A stretch of 9,638 nt of DNA from JAKPRU01 sp029568995 (lineage in GTDB: Bacteria; Hinthialibacterota; Hinthialibacteria; Hinthialibacterales; JAKPRU01). A program made the translations under genes and the position numbers. The notes beneath the pieces are model-generated. The model did not search any database. It was not told the DNA's origin and saw only the letters and a list, made by a program, of their open reading frames with translations. Below are positions 1-5,320 of this stretch, piece after piece (position 1 is the stretch's first letter; each line of letters starts with the position of its first letter). Where the stretch lies: positions 1 to 9,638 of the forward strand of contig DAOMHQ010000196.1 in assembly GCA_035430965.1 (NCBI GenBank), read 5' to 3'.

Positions 1-300
1 CTTGGAGATCTCCTCCAGGTAGGGCCAGACCACCGTGAGAAGCTGGAGAATAATCGAGGCGCTGATATAGGGCATGATCCCGAGCGCGAAAATGGACACG
101 CGCCGGAATGCGCCACCGGAGAACAGGTCGATCAGGCTGAACACCCCACCGGGGGCACTGACCGACTTGATGGCCTGCGGATCGACACCCGGCACCGAGA
201 CAAAGGCCCCGATCTGCAGAATGGCGAGCATGGCAGCGGTAAACAGAATCCGCTTGCGCAGCTCGTGAACTCGAAATATGCGTACAACCTGATCAATCAT
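1..300 (-). CDS. secY: Protein translocase subunit SecY, N-terminal 100 residues (partial, runs off left edge)
   Basis: SecY is the pore subunit of the SecYEG inner-membrane channel that exports and inserts nascent proteins. Only the first 100 codons are in the window, in frame to base 1. The N-terminus carries the conserved cytoplasmic motif ELRKRILFT (residues 13-21). A first membrane segment follows at about residues 18-36, then the periplasmic VPGVDP motif (36-41), the plug region with FSLIDLFSGGA (54-64), and the hallmark SIFALGIMPYISASIILQLL (69-88). The ATG at 298-300 has a GGAA element about 9 bases upstream and lies 28 bases after rplO. Its place as last gene of the spc group is the usual one. 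SecY family sequences continue for roughly 330 further residues, so most of the gene lies outside the window. Identification is certain. Confidence 0.98.
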   Translation of the reverse strand, partial: MIDQVVRIFRVHELRKRILFTAAMLAILQIGAFVSVPGVDPQAIKSVSAPGGVFSLIDLFSGGAFRRVSIFALGIMPYISASIILQLLTVVWPYLEEISK

Positions 301-328
301 CGTTCAGCGTTCCGATTCGAGTTGGATA

Positions 329-757
329 CTATTGGGCGGCTGCCTGGCGCGGTTGCGCCCCTCCACCGGCCCGGGCCAATTTCTCGCGCGCGGATGCGGT
401 AAAGGCATCCGCATGGACAGTCAAGGCGATACCAAGTTCGCCGCCGCCCAGGATCTTGATGAGTCGATCGGGGTGACGAACGAGTCCTTTCTCGCGAAGA
501 GACTGCGGCGTCACCGTCGAACCGGCCTCAAATTTCGAAGCAAGGTCTCCCAGGTTGACAACCTGGTATTCCTTGCGAAATGGGTTCTTAAATCCGCGTT
601 TGGGGATTCGACGGGCAAGGGACATCTGGCCGCCTTCAAAGAACGCCCGACGTTTAATGCCGGAGCGGCTCAGTTGGCCTTTTGTTCCCCGTCCGGCGGT
701 CTTTCCCGTGCCCGATCCCGGACCCCGCCCAATACGCTTTCTTCCAGCTTTAGCCAC
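329..757 (-). CDS. rplO: 50S ribosomal protein L15 (uL15), GTG start
   Basis: L15 is a late-assembling 50S protein whose extended N-terminal arm threads into 23S rRNA. The 142-residue product shows the glycine-rich arm KRIGRGPGSGTGKTAGRGTK (residues 8-27), the RSG..RRAFFEGGQ segment (31-44), RRIPKRGF (49-56) and the C-terminal KILGGGEL core (101-108). The tail from about 130 is Ala/Gln-rich. I chose the GTG at 755-757, which has AAGAGG nine bases upstream and leaves a 13-base gap to rpmD. An in-frame TTG at 788-790 would add 11 residues and overlap rpmD by 20 bases, but has no Shine-Dalgarno sequence. With the GTG start the protein lacks the usual leading 10-13 residues (the MKLHELKP-like strand). 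No ATG is available in frame nearby. The family call is certain; the start is moderately sure. Confidence 0.95.
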   Translation of the reverse strand: MAKAGRKRIGRGPGSGTGKTAGRGTKGQLSRSGIKRRAFFEGGQMSLARRIPKRGFKNPFRKEYQVVNLGDLASKFEAGSTVTPQSLREKGLVRHPDRLIKILGGGELGIALTVHADAFTASAREKLARAGGGAQPRQAAAQ

Positions 758-766
758 GATCCCGTA

Positions 767-772
767 CCTCTT
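767..772 (-). promoter_or_regulatory. Ribosome binding site of rplO, decides the start
   Basis: The minus strand reads AAGAGG, overlapping the TAA stop of rpmD, nine bases before the GTG at 757. No comparable purine run precedes the alternative TTG at 790, where the upstream sequence is pyrimidine-rich CTTCCTGA. This supports the shorter L15. Confidence 0.6.
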
Positions 773-953
773 ACACTTCCTCGACTTCAATCAGGAAGTC
801 GATGGTTCGAATCATCCCACGAATCTGCGGCGTATCCTGATGGATTACAGAGCCGCCCAGTTTGCGCAGGCCGAGAGCCTTGACCGTTCGACGGTGCTTG
901 GGAACTCGACCGATCACACTGCGCTTGAGAGTGATTTTCAGTTGCCCTGGCAT
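771..953 (-). CDS. rpmD: 50S ribosomal protein L30 (uL30)
   Basis: L30 is a small globular 50S protein on the solvent side near 5S rRNA. The 60-residue length is typical of the bacterial form. It starts with KITLKRSVIGR (residues 6-16) and contains the family pattern of KHRRTVKALGLRKL (19-32) followed by PQIRGMI (42-48), where the DNP/TPQIRGMI helix contacts 23S rRNA. Its ATG overlaps the rpsE stop by one base (TGATG), and the nearest GAGGAG lies inside the 3' end of rpsE. Its translation is therefore probably coupled to S5. Because L30 is missing from Candidate Phyla Radiation bacteria, Cyanobacteria and Chlamydiae, its presence is mildly informative about the host. No anomalies seen. Confidence 0.97.
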   Translation of the reverse strand: MPGQLKITLKRSVIGRVPKHRRTVKALGLRKLGGSVIHQDTPQIRGMIRTIDFLIEVEEV

Positions 954-1495
954 CAGACCAAAATCTCCTCAACCGTTTTCCCACGCATTTTCGCGATTTG
1001 TTCCTTGTATCGCAGCCGCTTGAGAGCATCCACGGTGGCATTGACCACGGTGAGCGCATTCGCGCTGCGAAGGGATTTTGCCAGAATGTCCTTGACTCCG
1101 GCCGTTTCAACGATGGCCCGAACCGGACCACCCGCGATCACGCCCGTTCCGCGCGAGGCCGGTTTCAGCAGAACTCGTCCCGCCCCTCGCTTGCCGAGCA
1201 CTTCGTGAGGAATGGTGGTTCCGAGCAGCGGGATGCGGAACATATTCTTCTTGGCCTGCTCGATGGCTTTGCGAATCGCATCGGCCACCTCGCCCGCCTT
1301 CCCGAATCCGACACCCACCGTCCCGGCTTCATCGCCCACGACGACGAGCGCGCTGAAACTGAACCGCCGACCGCCTTTCACAACCTTCGCCACACGATTG
1401 ACGTAGATGACGCGGTCTTTCAGTTCGGATTCCTTTTGCTCCGGTACGTACGGAGCGTCGTCGTCGATTCTCTCAATCTTTGCGTCTTCTGCCAT
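953..1495 (-). CDS. rpsE: 30S ribosomal protein S5 (uS5)
   Basis: S5 lies at the 30S body-head hinge and helps decoding fidelity and mRNA unwinding at the entry channel. The 180-residue protein has an acidic, poorly conserved N-terminal tail (1-25). The dsRNA-binding-like S5 domain follows, with DRVIYVNRVAKVVKGGRRFS (27-46), SALVVVGD (48-55) and VGFGKAGEV (62-70). The C-terminal domain has RGTGVIAGGPVRAI (115-128) and SANALTVVNAT (144-154). The basic loop around residues 36-44, where spectinomycin-resistance changes map in other bacteria, looks ordinary. The ATG at 1493-1495 follows a 47-base gap after rplR, which is long for this operon. A weak AGGA/CGGAT purine run precedes it. The 3' end overlaps rpmD by one base. 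Confidence 0.98.
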   Translation of the reverse strand: MAEDAKIERIDDDAPYVPEQKESELKDRVIYVNRVAKVVKGGRRFSFSALVVVGDEAGTVGVGFGKAGEVADAIRKAIEQAKKNMFRIPLLGTTIPHEVLGKRGAGRVLLKPASRGTGVIAGGPVRAIVETAGVKDILAKSLRSANALTVVNATVDALKRLRYKEQIAKMRGKTVEEILV

Positions 1496-1533
1496 GGTTA
1501 TCCGTTGTCCTGTATCGAAACGTGGCTCCCGGC

Positions 1534-1554
1534 CTCGAGATCCTAGAACTCGAG
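1534..1554 (-). other. Small hairpin around the rplR stop codon
   Basis: Two copies of the 6-base palindrome CTCGAG lie at 1534-1539 and 1549-1554. In the minus-strand transcript they can pair to a 6-bp stem with a 9-base loop (TTCTAGGAT) that contains the TAG stop of rplR. There is no U-tract, so it is not a terminator. It could shape the coupling between rplR and rpsE or be chance. Only the repeat and its position are directly visible. Confidence 0.35.
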
Positions 1555-1902
1555 CCCGCCCTCTCGTGCACCATCCGCCAGGGCTTTCACACGTCCGTGA
1601 TAGATATATCCGCCTCGATCGAAAACCACCCGGGAAATTCCGACCGCCAGCGCGCGCTTGGCCAATTCCTTGCCCACCATTTTCGCACCTTCCACGTTCG
1701 TTCCCCGGTTTGTTTCGCGGGCGAAGTCTTTCGCCATGCTGGAAAAGGCCACACGGGTTGCGCCCTTGTCGTCATCGACGATCTGGGCATAGATGTGTTT
1801 GGCGCTTCGAAAGACACACAAACGCGGGCGTTCCCCCGTCCCGTAAATTTTCTTCCGAACTCGTTTATGTCTTCGTTCCCGTCCAACCAGCTTTCGATGC
1901 AT
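1543..1902 (-). CDS. rplR: 50S ribosomal protein L18 (uL18)
   Basis: L18 binds 5S rRNA and with L5 anchors it in the central protuberance of the 50S subunit. The 119-residue product has the basic N-terminal arm (RERRHKRVRKKIYGT, 8-22), then GERPRLCVFRSAKHIYAQIV (23-42), a short DDDKG turn and the helix EGAKMVGKELAKRA (71-84). The closing signature is VVFDRGGYIYHGRVKALADG (92-111). Length and motif order match the family. The ATG at 1900-1902 has GAGGAAA at a spacing of about 6 bases, a strong site. The gap to rplF upstream is 33 bases. The gene ends in TAG, within a possible small hairpin. Nothing suggests divergence or damage. Confidence 0.98.
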   Translation of the reverse strand: MHRKLVGRERRHKRVRKKIYGTGERPRLCVFRSAKHIYAQIVDDDKGATRVAFSSMAKDFARETNRGTNVEGAKMVGKELAKRALAVGISRVVFDRGGYIYHGRVKALADGAREGGLEF

Positions 1903-1935
1903 CGGTTTCCTCTTCTATCTGACCGTTCCGGGCAA

Positions 1936-2472
1936 TCAGGCGTTTTTCTTGCCCACTTTGCGCCGCACAAACTCACCCAAGTACCGAATCCCTTTGCCTT
2001 TGTATGGTTCCGGGGGTCGGAACGACCGGATTTTCGCGGCGGTTTCGCCCAGAAGCTGTTTATCGATCCCTTCGAGCGTAATCATCACATTCCGTTCCAC
2101 GGTTGCGCTGATGCCTTTGGGCAATTCGTATCGGATGGGATGAGAATAGCCGACCTCGATGTTCAGCGCATCTCCCTGAACGGCGGCACGGTATCCCACG
2201 CCCTGGATTTCCAGTTGTCGTTTAAAGCCGGAAGTGACTCCGGTGACCATATTGGCAACCAGAGCTCGTGTCAGCCCATGCAGCGCCCGGTGAATCCGGT
2301 TGTCGGAGGGACGCTCCACCAGCAAAGCGTCCGAGTCCTTCCGAACCGTAATCGGCACCGGAATGGGCATTTCCAAATGGCCTCTGGGGCCTTTGACTTG
2401 GATCTGAGTCCCGGAAAGAGTCACTTCGACTCCACTCGGAACAGGTATGGGTCGTCGGCCGATCCTCGACAT
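1936..2472 (-). CDS. rplF: 50S ribosomal protein L6 (uL6)
   Basis: L6 sits near the sarcin-ricin loop and the elongation-factor binding site of the 50S subunit. The 178-residue product has the two repeated L6 domains. The first starts MSRIGRRPIPVPSGV (1-15) and includes VKGPRG (26-31). The second starts at KRQLEIQGVGYRA (84-96) and ends with the signature FRPPEPYKGKGIRYLGE (151-167). I chose the ATG at 2470-2472 because it gives the conserved MSRIG start and has GGAG six bases upstream. An in-frame ATG five codons earlier (2485-2487) would add MTETN, with only AGGAA very close upstream. The gap to rpsH is 51 bases and holds a small hairpin. The gene ends in TGA. Confidence 0.98.
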   Translation of the reverse strand: MSRIGRRPIPVPSGVEVTLSGTQIQVKGPRGHLEMPIPVPITVRKDSDALLVERPSDNRIHRALHGLTRALVANMVTGVTSGFKRQLEIQGVGYRAAVQGDALNIEVGYSHPIRYELPKGISATVERNVMITLEGIDKQLLGETAAKIRSFRPPEPYKGKGIRYLGEFVRRKVGKKNA

Positions 2473-2478
2473 GTTCGT

Positions 2479-2482
2479 CTCC
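2479..2482 (-). promoter_or_regulatory. Ribosome binding site of rplF, decides the start
   Basis: GGAG on the minus strand lies six bases before the ATG at 2472. It falls inside the five-codon extension that would begin at the upstream in-frame ATG (2487). Together with the family-typical MSRIG start it favours the downstream ATG, though both may be used. Confidence 0.6.
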
Positions 2483-2508
2483 GTCATCTATTCCTATCGA
2501 ATTTCCGC

Positions 2509-2521
2509 TGCCGTCGCGGCA
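2509..2521 (-). other. Small hairpin just after rpsH
   Basis: In the minus-strand transcript TGCCG-CGA-CGGCA forms a 5-bp stem with a 3-base loop, starting two bases after the rpsH stop. No U-run follows, so it is not an intrinsic terminator. It might stabilise a processed mRNA end or be chance in G+C-rich DNA. Confidence 0.3.
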
Positions 2522-2523
2522 CG

Positions 2524-2922
2524 TCACCAAATCTTACAGAGGATTTCTCCTCCGATTCCCTGTCGTCGCGCCTCCTTATCGGTCATCAGTCCGCGGGAGG
2601 TAGACAGGATGCAAAGCCCCATCCCGCCGAGAATGCGGGGGATGGAGTCGCTACCGCAATACTGTCGCAGACTGGGGCGACTGACCCGGGTCAATCCGCT
2701 GATCACCCGTTCCTGTTTCGGGCCGTATTTCAGGAACACACGGATGGTTCCCTGTTTTCGGTCCTCGAGGACGCGGTAATTGCGGATGTATCCTTCCCGT
2801 TTGAGGATATCCACGATCCCCCTCTTGATTTTCGACAGGGGGATTTCCACTTTTTCCTCGCCCGCCAGATTGGCGTTTCGGATACGTGTTAAGAGATCAG
2901 CAATCGGATCCGTAACCGGCAT
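2524..2922 (-). CDS. rpsH: 30S ribosomal protein S8 (uS8)
   Basis: S8 is a primary binder of 16S rRNA helix 21 in the platform. In E. coli it also represses the spc operon by binding its mRNA. The 132-residue length matches the family. The N-terminal domain begins TDPIADLLTRIRNA (4-17) and includes KREGYI (41-46) and GTIRVFLKY (58-66). The C-terminal rRNA-binding signature is ILSTSRGLMTDKEAR (105-119), ending GGEILCKIW. The ATG at 2920-2922 has GGAGTGAG about 7 bases upstream. The leader between rpsN and rpsH is 51 bases and contains two short possible hairpins. Whether S8 regulates its own operon here cannot be judged; I could not recognise a helix-21 mimic. The family call is certain. Confidence 0.98.
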   Translation of the reverse strand: MPVTDPIADLLTRIRNANLAGEEKVEIPLSKIKRGIVDILKREGYIRNYRVLEDRKQGTIRVFLKYGPKQERVISGLTRVSRPSLRQYCGSDSIPRILGGMGLCILSTSRGLMTDKEARRQGIGGEILCKIW

Positions 2923-2937
2923 TATCTCACTCCATTC

Positions 2938-2950
2938 GCTCTGTCAGAGC
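2938..2950 (-). other. Hairpin in the rpsN-rpsH leader (proximal to rpsH)
   Basis: GCTCT-GAC-AGAGC in the transcript makes a perfect 5-bp stem with a 3-base loop. It sits just upstream of the GGAG ribosome binding site of rpsH. It could influence rpsH initiation. No U-tract follows. Confidence 0.35.
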
Positions 2951-2956
2951 CTGTTC

Positions 2957-2973
2957 CGCCCTCGATCGGAGCG
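2957..2973 (-). other. Hairpin in the rpsN-rpsH leader (directly after the rpsN stop)
   Basis: In the transcript CGCTC and GGGCG can pair (four Watson-Crick pairs and one G-U) around a 7-base loop CGATCGA. It begins at the base immediately after the rpsN TGA. It is weak on its own, but it lies in tandem with the hairpin at 2938-2950. Confidence 0.25.
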
Positions 2974-3159
2974 TCACCAGCTCGCCTTAATCACGCCTGG
3001 AAGGCTGCCTCCCAGGGCCAATTGTCTCACGCAGACCCGGCACAGCTGGAATTTCCGGTAATACCCCCTCGAACGTCCACAGCGTTTGCATCGGTGGTAT
3101 TCCCGGACCTTGAATTTTTGCGGGCGGCGCGCTCTCACGCGCTGGCTTGTTTTTGCCAC
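2974..3159 (-). CDS. rpsN: 30S ribosomal protein S14, zinc-binding type Z (uS14)
   Basis: S14 is a 30S head protein that contacts 16S rRNA near S3, S10 and S19. The 61-residue product is the short zinc form. Cysteines at 24, 27, 40 and 43 form a C-x2-C-x12-C-x2-C ribbon, inside HRCKRCGRSRGYYRKFQLCR (22-41), followed by VCVRQLA and the terminal GVIKASW. All four zinc ligands are intact. The start is the GTG at 3157-3159, giving (M)AKTSQR. It has GAGGAG eight bases upstream and leaves 13 bases to the rplE stop. Longer in-frame readings begin inside rplE and add residues unlike the family. The long zinc-free form found in some bacteria is not encoded in this window. Confidence 0.96.
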   Translation of the reverse strand: MAKTSQRVRARRPQKFKVREYHRCKRCGRSRGYYRKFQLCRVCVRQLALGGSLPGVIKASW

Positions 3160-3167
3160 TGCTCGTT

Positions 3168-3173
3168 CTCCTC
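3168..3173 (-). promoter_or_regulatory. Ribosome binding site of rpsN, supports the GTG start
   Basis: GAGGAG on the minus strand overlaps the last base of the rplE TAG stop and lies eight bases before the GTG at 3159. It is one of the strongest sites in the window and fixes the start of the 61-residue S14. Confidence 0.75.
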
Positions 3174-3742
3174 TATCGTCTGAACGGCATTCCCAGACGG
3201 GTGAGCAAAGCCGCAGCTTCCTCATCCGTCTTCGCCGTCGTCACAATCACGATATCCATTCCTTGTACTTGCGGGATGCTGTCATATTCGATCTCGGGAA
3301 ATACCAGCTGTTCCTGCAATCCCATCGCATAATTCCCGTGGCCGTCAAACGAACGCGGGGACAGCCCGCGAAAGTCACGGATACGAGGAATGGTGATGCT
3401 CATGAGCCGGTCCAGAAAGTCATACATCCGGCCCCGACGCAGGGTGACTTTACACCCGACCGACATCCCCTGGCGAAGACGGAAATTAGCGATGGCCTTT
3501 CGGGACTTCGTAATGACCGGCTTCTGCCCTGCAATCACACCCAAACTGTCCCGCAAAGCCTCGAGGAGTTTCTGGTCGCGGCTGCCTTCGCCGACACCCA
3601 TGTTGATAATGATCTTCGAGACTTTCGGAACCTGCATGACATTCTTGTATCCGAATTCCTGAATAAGTTCCGATACGACACGCTCCCGGTAGAGAACCGC
3701 GAGCCGTGGCCGGTATCGATCATCTTTCTTTTTTTCTGCCAT
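3173..3742 (-). CDS. rplE: 50S ribosomal protein L5 (uL5)
   Basis: L5 binds 5S rRNA with L18 and forms the 50S side of a bridge to the 30S head, also touching P-site tRNA. The 189-residue product has the basic start MAEKKKDDRYRPRL. It then shows the family signature VPKVSKIIINMGVGEG (38-53), GQKPVITKSRKAIANFRLR (72-90), RRGRMYDFLDRL (102-113), PRIRDFRGLSPRSFDG (119-134) and the C-terminal MDIVIVTTAKTDEEA (162-176). Length is slightly over the usual 178-180 because of the N-terminal tail. The ATG at 3740-3742 has GAGGAA six bases upstream and an 18-base gap from rplX. It ends in TAG. In E. coli the S8 repressor site lies around this junction; no clear equivalent is visible in the short gap. 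Confidence 0.98.
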   Translation of the reverse strand: MAEKKKDDRYRPRLAVLYRERVVSELIQEFGYKNVMQVPKVSKIIINMGVGEGSRDQKLLEALRDSLGVIAGQKPVITKSRKAIANFRLRQGMSVGCKVTLRRGRMYDFLDRLMSITIPRIRDFRGLSPRSFDGHGNYAMGLQEQLVFPEIEYDSIPQVQGMDIVIVTTAKTDEEAAALLTRLGMPFRR

Positions 3743-3760
3743 TGTCGCTTCCTCGATTCC

Positions 3761-4000
3761 TTACCGAACCTTGACCAGATTGGAGGGATGGATCGGGCCT
3801 TCCCGTTCGATGATCCCGCCGGGAATCTGGCGCTGCGGCTCGGCGCGTCGATGCCGTTTCTGGAGATTGATGCCTTCCACGTATACATAGCCCCGTTTGC
3901 GATCCACCCGGAGGATGCGTCCGGTTCGTCCCCGGTCTTTACCGGCCAGGACTTTCACTGCATCGCCTTTCTTGAGCCGAATTCTCTCCACTGTTTTCAT
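3761..4000 (-). CDS. rplX: 50S ribosomal protein L24 (uL24), short form
   Basis: L24 is one of the two initiators of 50S assembly and sits beside the tunnel exit. The 79-residue product has the KOW motif KKGDAVKVLAGKDRGRTGRI (10-29), then YVYVEGINLQKRHRR (38-52) and GGIIEREGPIHPSNL (61-75). It stops at VKVR, where most bacterial L24 proteins (about 100-105 residues) continue with a C-terminal extension of roughly 25 residues containing a GKPTRVGYK-like strand. The stop is TAA, followed by 18 bases that carry the rplE ribosome binding site. I see no hidden continuation. Its ATG overlaps the rplN stop by one base (TAATG), implying coupled translation. Identity is certain; the short C-terminus appears genuine. 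Confidence 0.97.
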   Translation of the reverse strand: MKTVERIRLKKGDAVKVLAGKDRGRTGRILRVDRKRGYVYVEGINLQKRHRRAEPQRQIPGGIIEREGPIHPSNLVKVR

Positions 4001-4368
4001 TAGAGCACCTCTGGGGCAAGCGAGACGATTTTCATGAATTTGCGTTCTCTCAATTCCCGGGCGACCGGACCGAAGATGCGGGTTCCGACCGGATCGCCGG
4101 CTTCGTTGACGATGACCGCTGCATTGTTGTCGAAGCGAATGGTCGAGCCATCGGGCCGGCGGAATTCTTTCTTGGTCCGCACGATCACGGCCTTCACCAC
4201 GGAGCCTTTTTTGATATTACTCTCCGGGATGGCCTCTTTGACACTGGCCACGATGATATCTCCAATTCGGGCATATCGCCGCTTGGATCCGCCCAGAACT
4301 TTGAAGCACATGATTCGGCGGGCACCCGAATTGTCTGCAATCATCAGATTCGTATATTCCTGTATCAC
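4000..4368 (-). CDS. rplN: 50S ribosomal protein L14 (uL14), GTG start
   Basis: L14 lies on the 50S interface, contacts L3 and L19, and forms an intersubunit bridge. It is also the target of the silencing factor RsfS. The 122-residue length is exactly typical. Motifs are MIQEYTNLMIADNSGARRI (1-19), CFKVLGGSKRRYARIGDII (21-39) and the signature VVKAVIVRTKKEFRRPDGST (57-76), then FDNNAAVIVN (79-88) and GTRIFGPVARELR (95-107). The start codon is GTG (4366-4368), giving the conserved MIQ start. AGGAG lies seven bases upstream, and the gap to rpsQ is 18 bases. In E. coli this is the first gene of a separate spc transcript. Here the short gap and lack of visible promoter suggest read-through from the S10 group. 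Confidence 0.98.
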   Translation of the reverse strand: MIQEYTNLMIADNSGARRIMCFKVLGGSKRRYARIGDIIVASVKEAIPESNIKKGSVVKAVIVRTKKEFRRPDGSTIRFDNNAAVIVNEAGDPVGTRIFGPVARELRERKFMKIVSLAPEVL

Positions 4369-4375
4369 CGAATCA

Positions 4376-4380
4376 CTCCT
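4376..4380 (-). promoter_or_regulatory. Ribosome binding site of rplN, supports the GTG start
   Basis: AGGAG on the minus strand lies seven bases before the GTG at 4368, between the rpsQ TAG stop and rplN. With the invariant MIQ start it fixes the non-ATG initiation. Confidence 0.75.
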
Positions 4381-4386
4381 GCGCCG

Positions 4387-4644
4387 CTAGAGTTGAACGG
4401 CCTTACGCACCGTTTCGAGATAGCGCCACCGTTTGGTCTTGGACAAAGGTCGAGTTTCCATAATTCGGACGATATCGCCGATCTGGCACGCGCCGTTTTC
4501 ATCATGGACCGCGACCCGTTTATGGCGGCGTACGGTCTTCTTGTATTGCGGGTGTGTCACCAGCCGTTCCACGACGACCACAGCGGTTTTGTCCATGGCC
4601 GTGCTGACCACTTTCCCTTCACGTACTTTTCGTCGATTCCGCAT
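4387..4644 (-). CDS. rpsQ: 30S ribosomal protein S17 (uS17)
   Basis: S17 is an OB-fold primary binder of the 16S rRNA 5' domain, needed early in 30S assembly. The 85-residue product shows REGKVVSTAMDKTAVVVVER (8-27), the basic strand HPQYKKTVRRHKRVAVHDEN (31-50) and the signature GDIVRIMETRPLSKTKRWR (56-74). All match the bacterial family and its length. The ATG at 4642-4644 has GAGG about eight bases upstream, within the 15-base gap to rpmC, next to that gene's stop. It ends in TAG. It is the last gene of the S10 group, and rplN follows 18 bases later without any terminator-like structure. Confidence 0.98.
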   Translation of the reverse strand: MRNRRKVREGKVVSTAMDKTAVVVVERLVTHPQYKKTVRRHKRVAVHDENGACQIGDIVRIMETRPLSKTKRWRYLETVRKAVQL

Positions 4645-4659
4645 GGGTATATCCTCTTA

Positions 4660-4875
4660 TTACTTTCCCGCAGGAGCGGCGGGGGCAGCCTGTCGGCGCT
4701 CGTTCTGAACCGTCAACGCCCGCGCGATATCCCGGCGAAGTCCGCGAACCTGGCTCGAACTGGACAATTGCCCCGAATGGAGCTGAATCCTCATCTGGAG
4801 CAGGTTTCGCTTCAGATCGTCGATATGATTGACCAGTTCCTCGTCCGATAGCGCTCGAAAATCATCCGCTTTCAT
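4660..4875 (-). CDS. rpmC: 50S ribosomal protein L29 (uL29)
   Basis: L29 is a two-helix hairpin protein at the tunnel exit, adjacent to L23, and forms part of the docking site for trigger factor and signal recognition particle. The 71-residue protein has helix 1 with DEELVNHIDDLKRNLLQMRI (11-30), a short turn rich in Ser (37-41), and helix 2 with the RRDIARALTVQNERR pattern (47-61). An Ala/Pro-rich tail (AAPAAPAGK) makes it slightly longer than the usual 60-66. The ATG at 4873-4875 has only an A/G-rich AGAAGAAAAGAA run upstream, with no good GGAGG, and a 37-base gap to rplP. It is therefore less well primed than its neighbours. Family assignment is confident from sequence and position. Confidence 0.96.
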   Translation of the reverse strand: MKADDFRALSDEELVNHIDDLKRNLLQMRIQLHSGQLSSSSQVRGLRRDIARALTVQNERRQAAPAAPAGK

Positions 4876-4912
4876 GGTTCTTTTCTTCTGTGCCCTTTAC
4901 TGATTTCAATCC

Positions 4913-5320
4913 TTACACCCGGGTCACGAAAGCGACCTTGAGGGGCAGTTTATGCCCCGCGAGTCGGAACGCTTCCCGGGCCAATTCCTCCGGCACACCG
5001 CTCAGTTCGAACATGACATGGCCTGGTTTGACAACCGCGACATGCATTTCGGGGGTTCCTTTTCCCTTGCCCATCCGTGTTTCCGCCGGTTTGGCCGTGA
5101 TGGGCTTATGAGGGAAAATGCGAATCCAGAGTTTGGCGCGACGGCGGACCTTTCGGGTAATGGCGATACGCGCGGCTTCGATCTGGCGCGCGGTCACCCA
5201 AGCGGGGGACAACGCTTTCAGGCCGAATTCGCCGAAATTCACCTTGTTGCCCCGGCAGGCGATTCCACGGCGATTGCCGCGATGCACTCTACGAAATCTT
5301 TCCCGAGCCGGTTGTAACAT
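4913..5320 (-). CDS. rplP: 50S ribosomal protein L16 (uL16)
   Basis: L16 is a late assembly protein that organises the A site and positions tRNA near the peptidyl transferase centre. The 135-residue product has HRGNRRGIACRGNKVNFGEF (13-32), then VTARQIEAARIAITR (42-56), LWIRIFPHKPITAKPAETR (64-82), MGKGKGTPE (83-91) and PEELAREAFRLAGHKLP (110-126). These are the two family signatures in the right order. At 57-63 it reads KVRRRAK where many L16 proteins have KVKRGGK or KRQGK, a minor change. The ATG at 5318-5320 overlaps the rpsC stop by one base (TGATG), with GAGGAGG inside the rpsC 3' end about 10 bases upstream, so translation is likely coupled to S3. Confidence 0.98.
   Translation of the reverse strand: MLQPARERFRRVHRGNRRGIACRGNKVNFGEFGLKALSPAWVTARQIEAARIAITRKVRRRAKLWIRIFPHKPITAKPAETRMGKGKGTPEMHVAVVKPGHVMFELSGVPEELAREAFRLAGHKLPLKVAFVTRV

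Noticed and set aside
1480..2892. A 470-codon open frame on the plus strand opposite rplR, rplF and most of rpsH
   Set aside because: It lies entirely antisense to certain ribosomal-protein genes, runs through their gaps, has no family resemblance and no convincing ribosome binding site. Long antisense frames are expected opposite biased, G+C-rich coding sequence.
3743..3760. Possible S8 repressor site at the rplX-rplE junction, as in E. coli
   Set aside because: The gap is only 18 bases, mostly the rplE ribosome binding site, and I could not see a fold resembling 16S helix 21.
3086..4003. A 305-codon plus-strand frame opposite rpsN, rplE and rplX
   Set aside because: Antisense shadow of three secure genes, with no recognisable domain.
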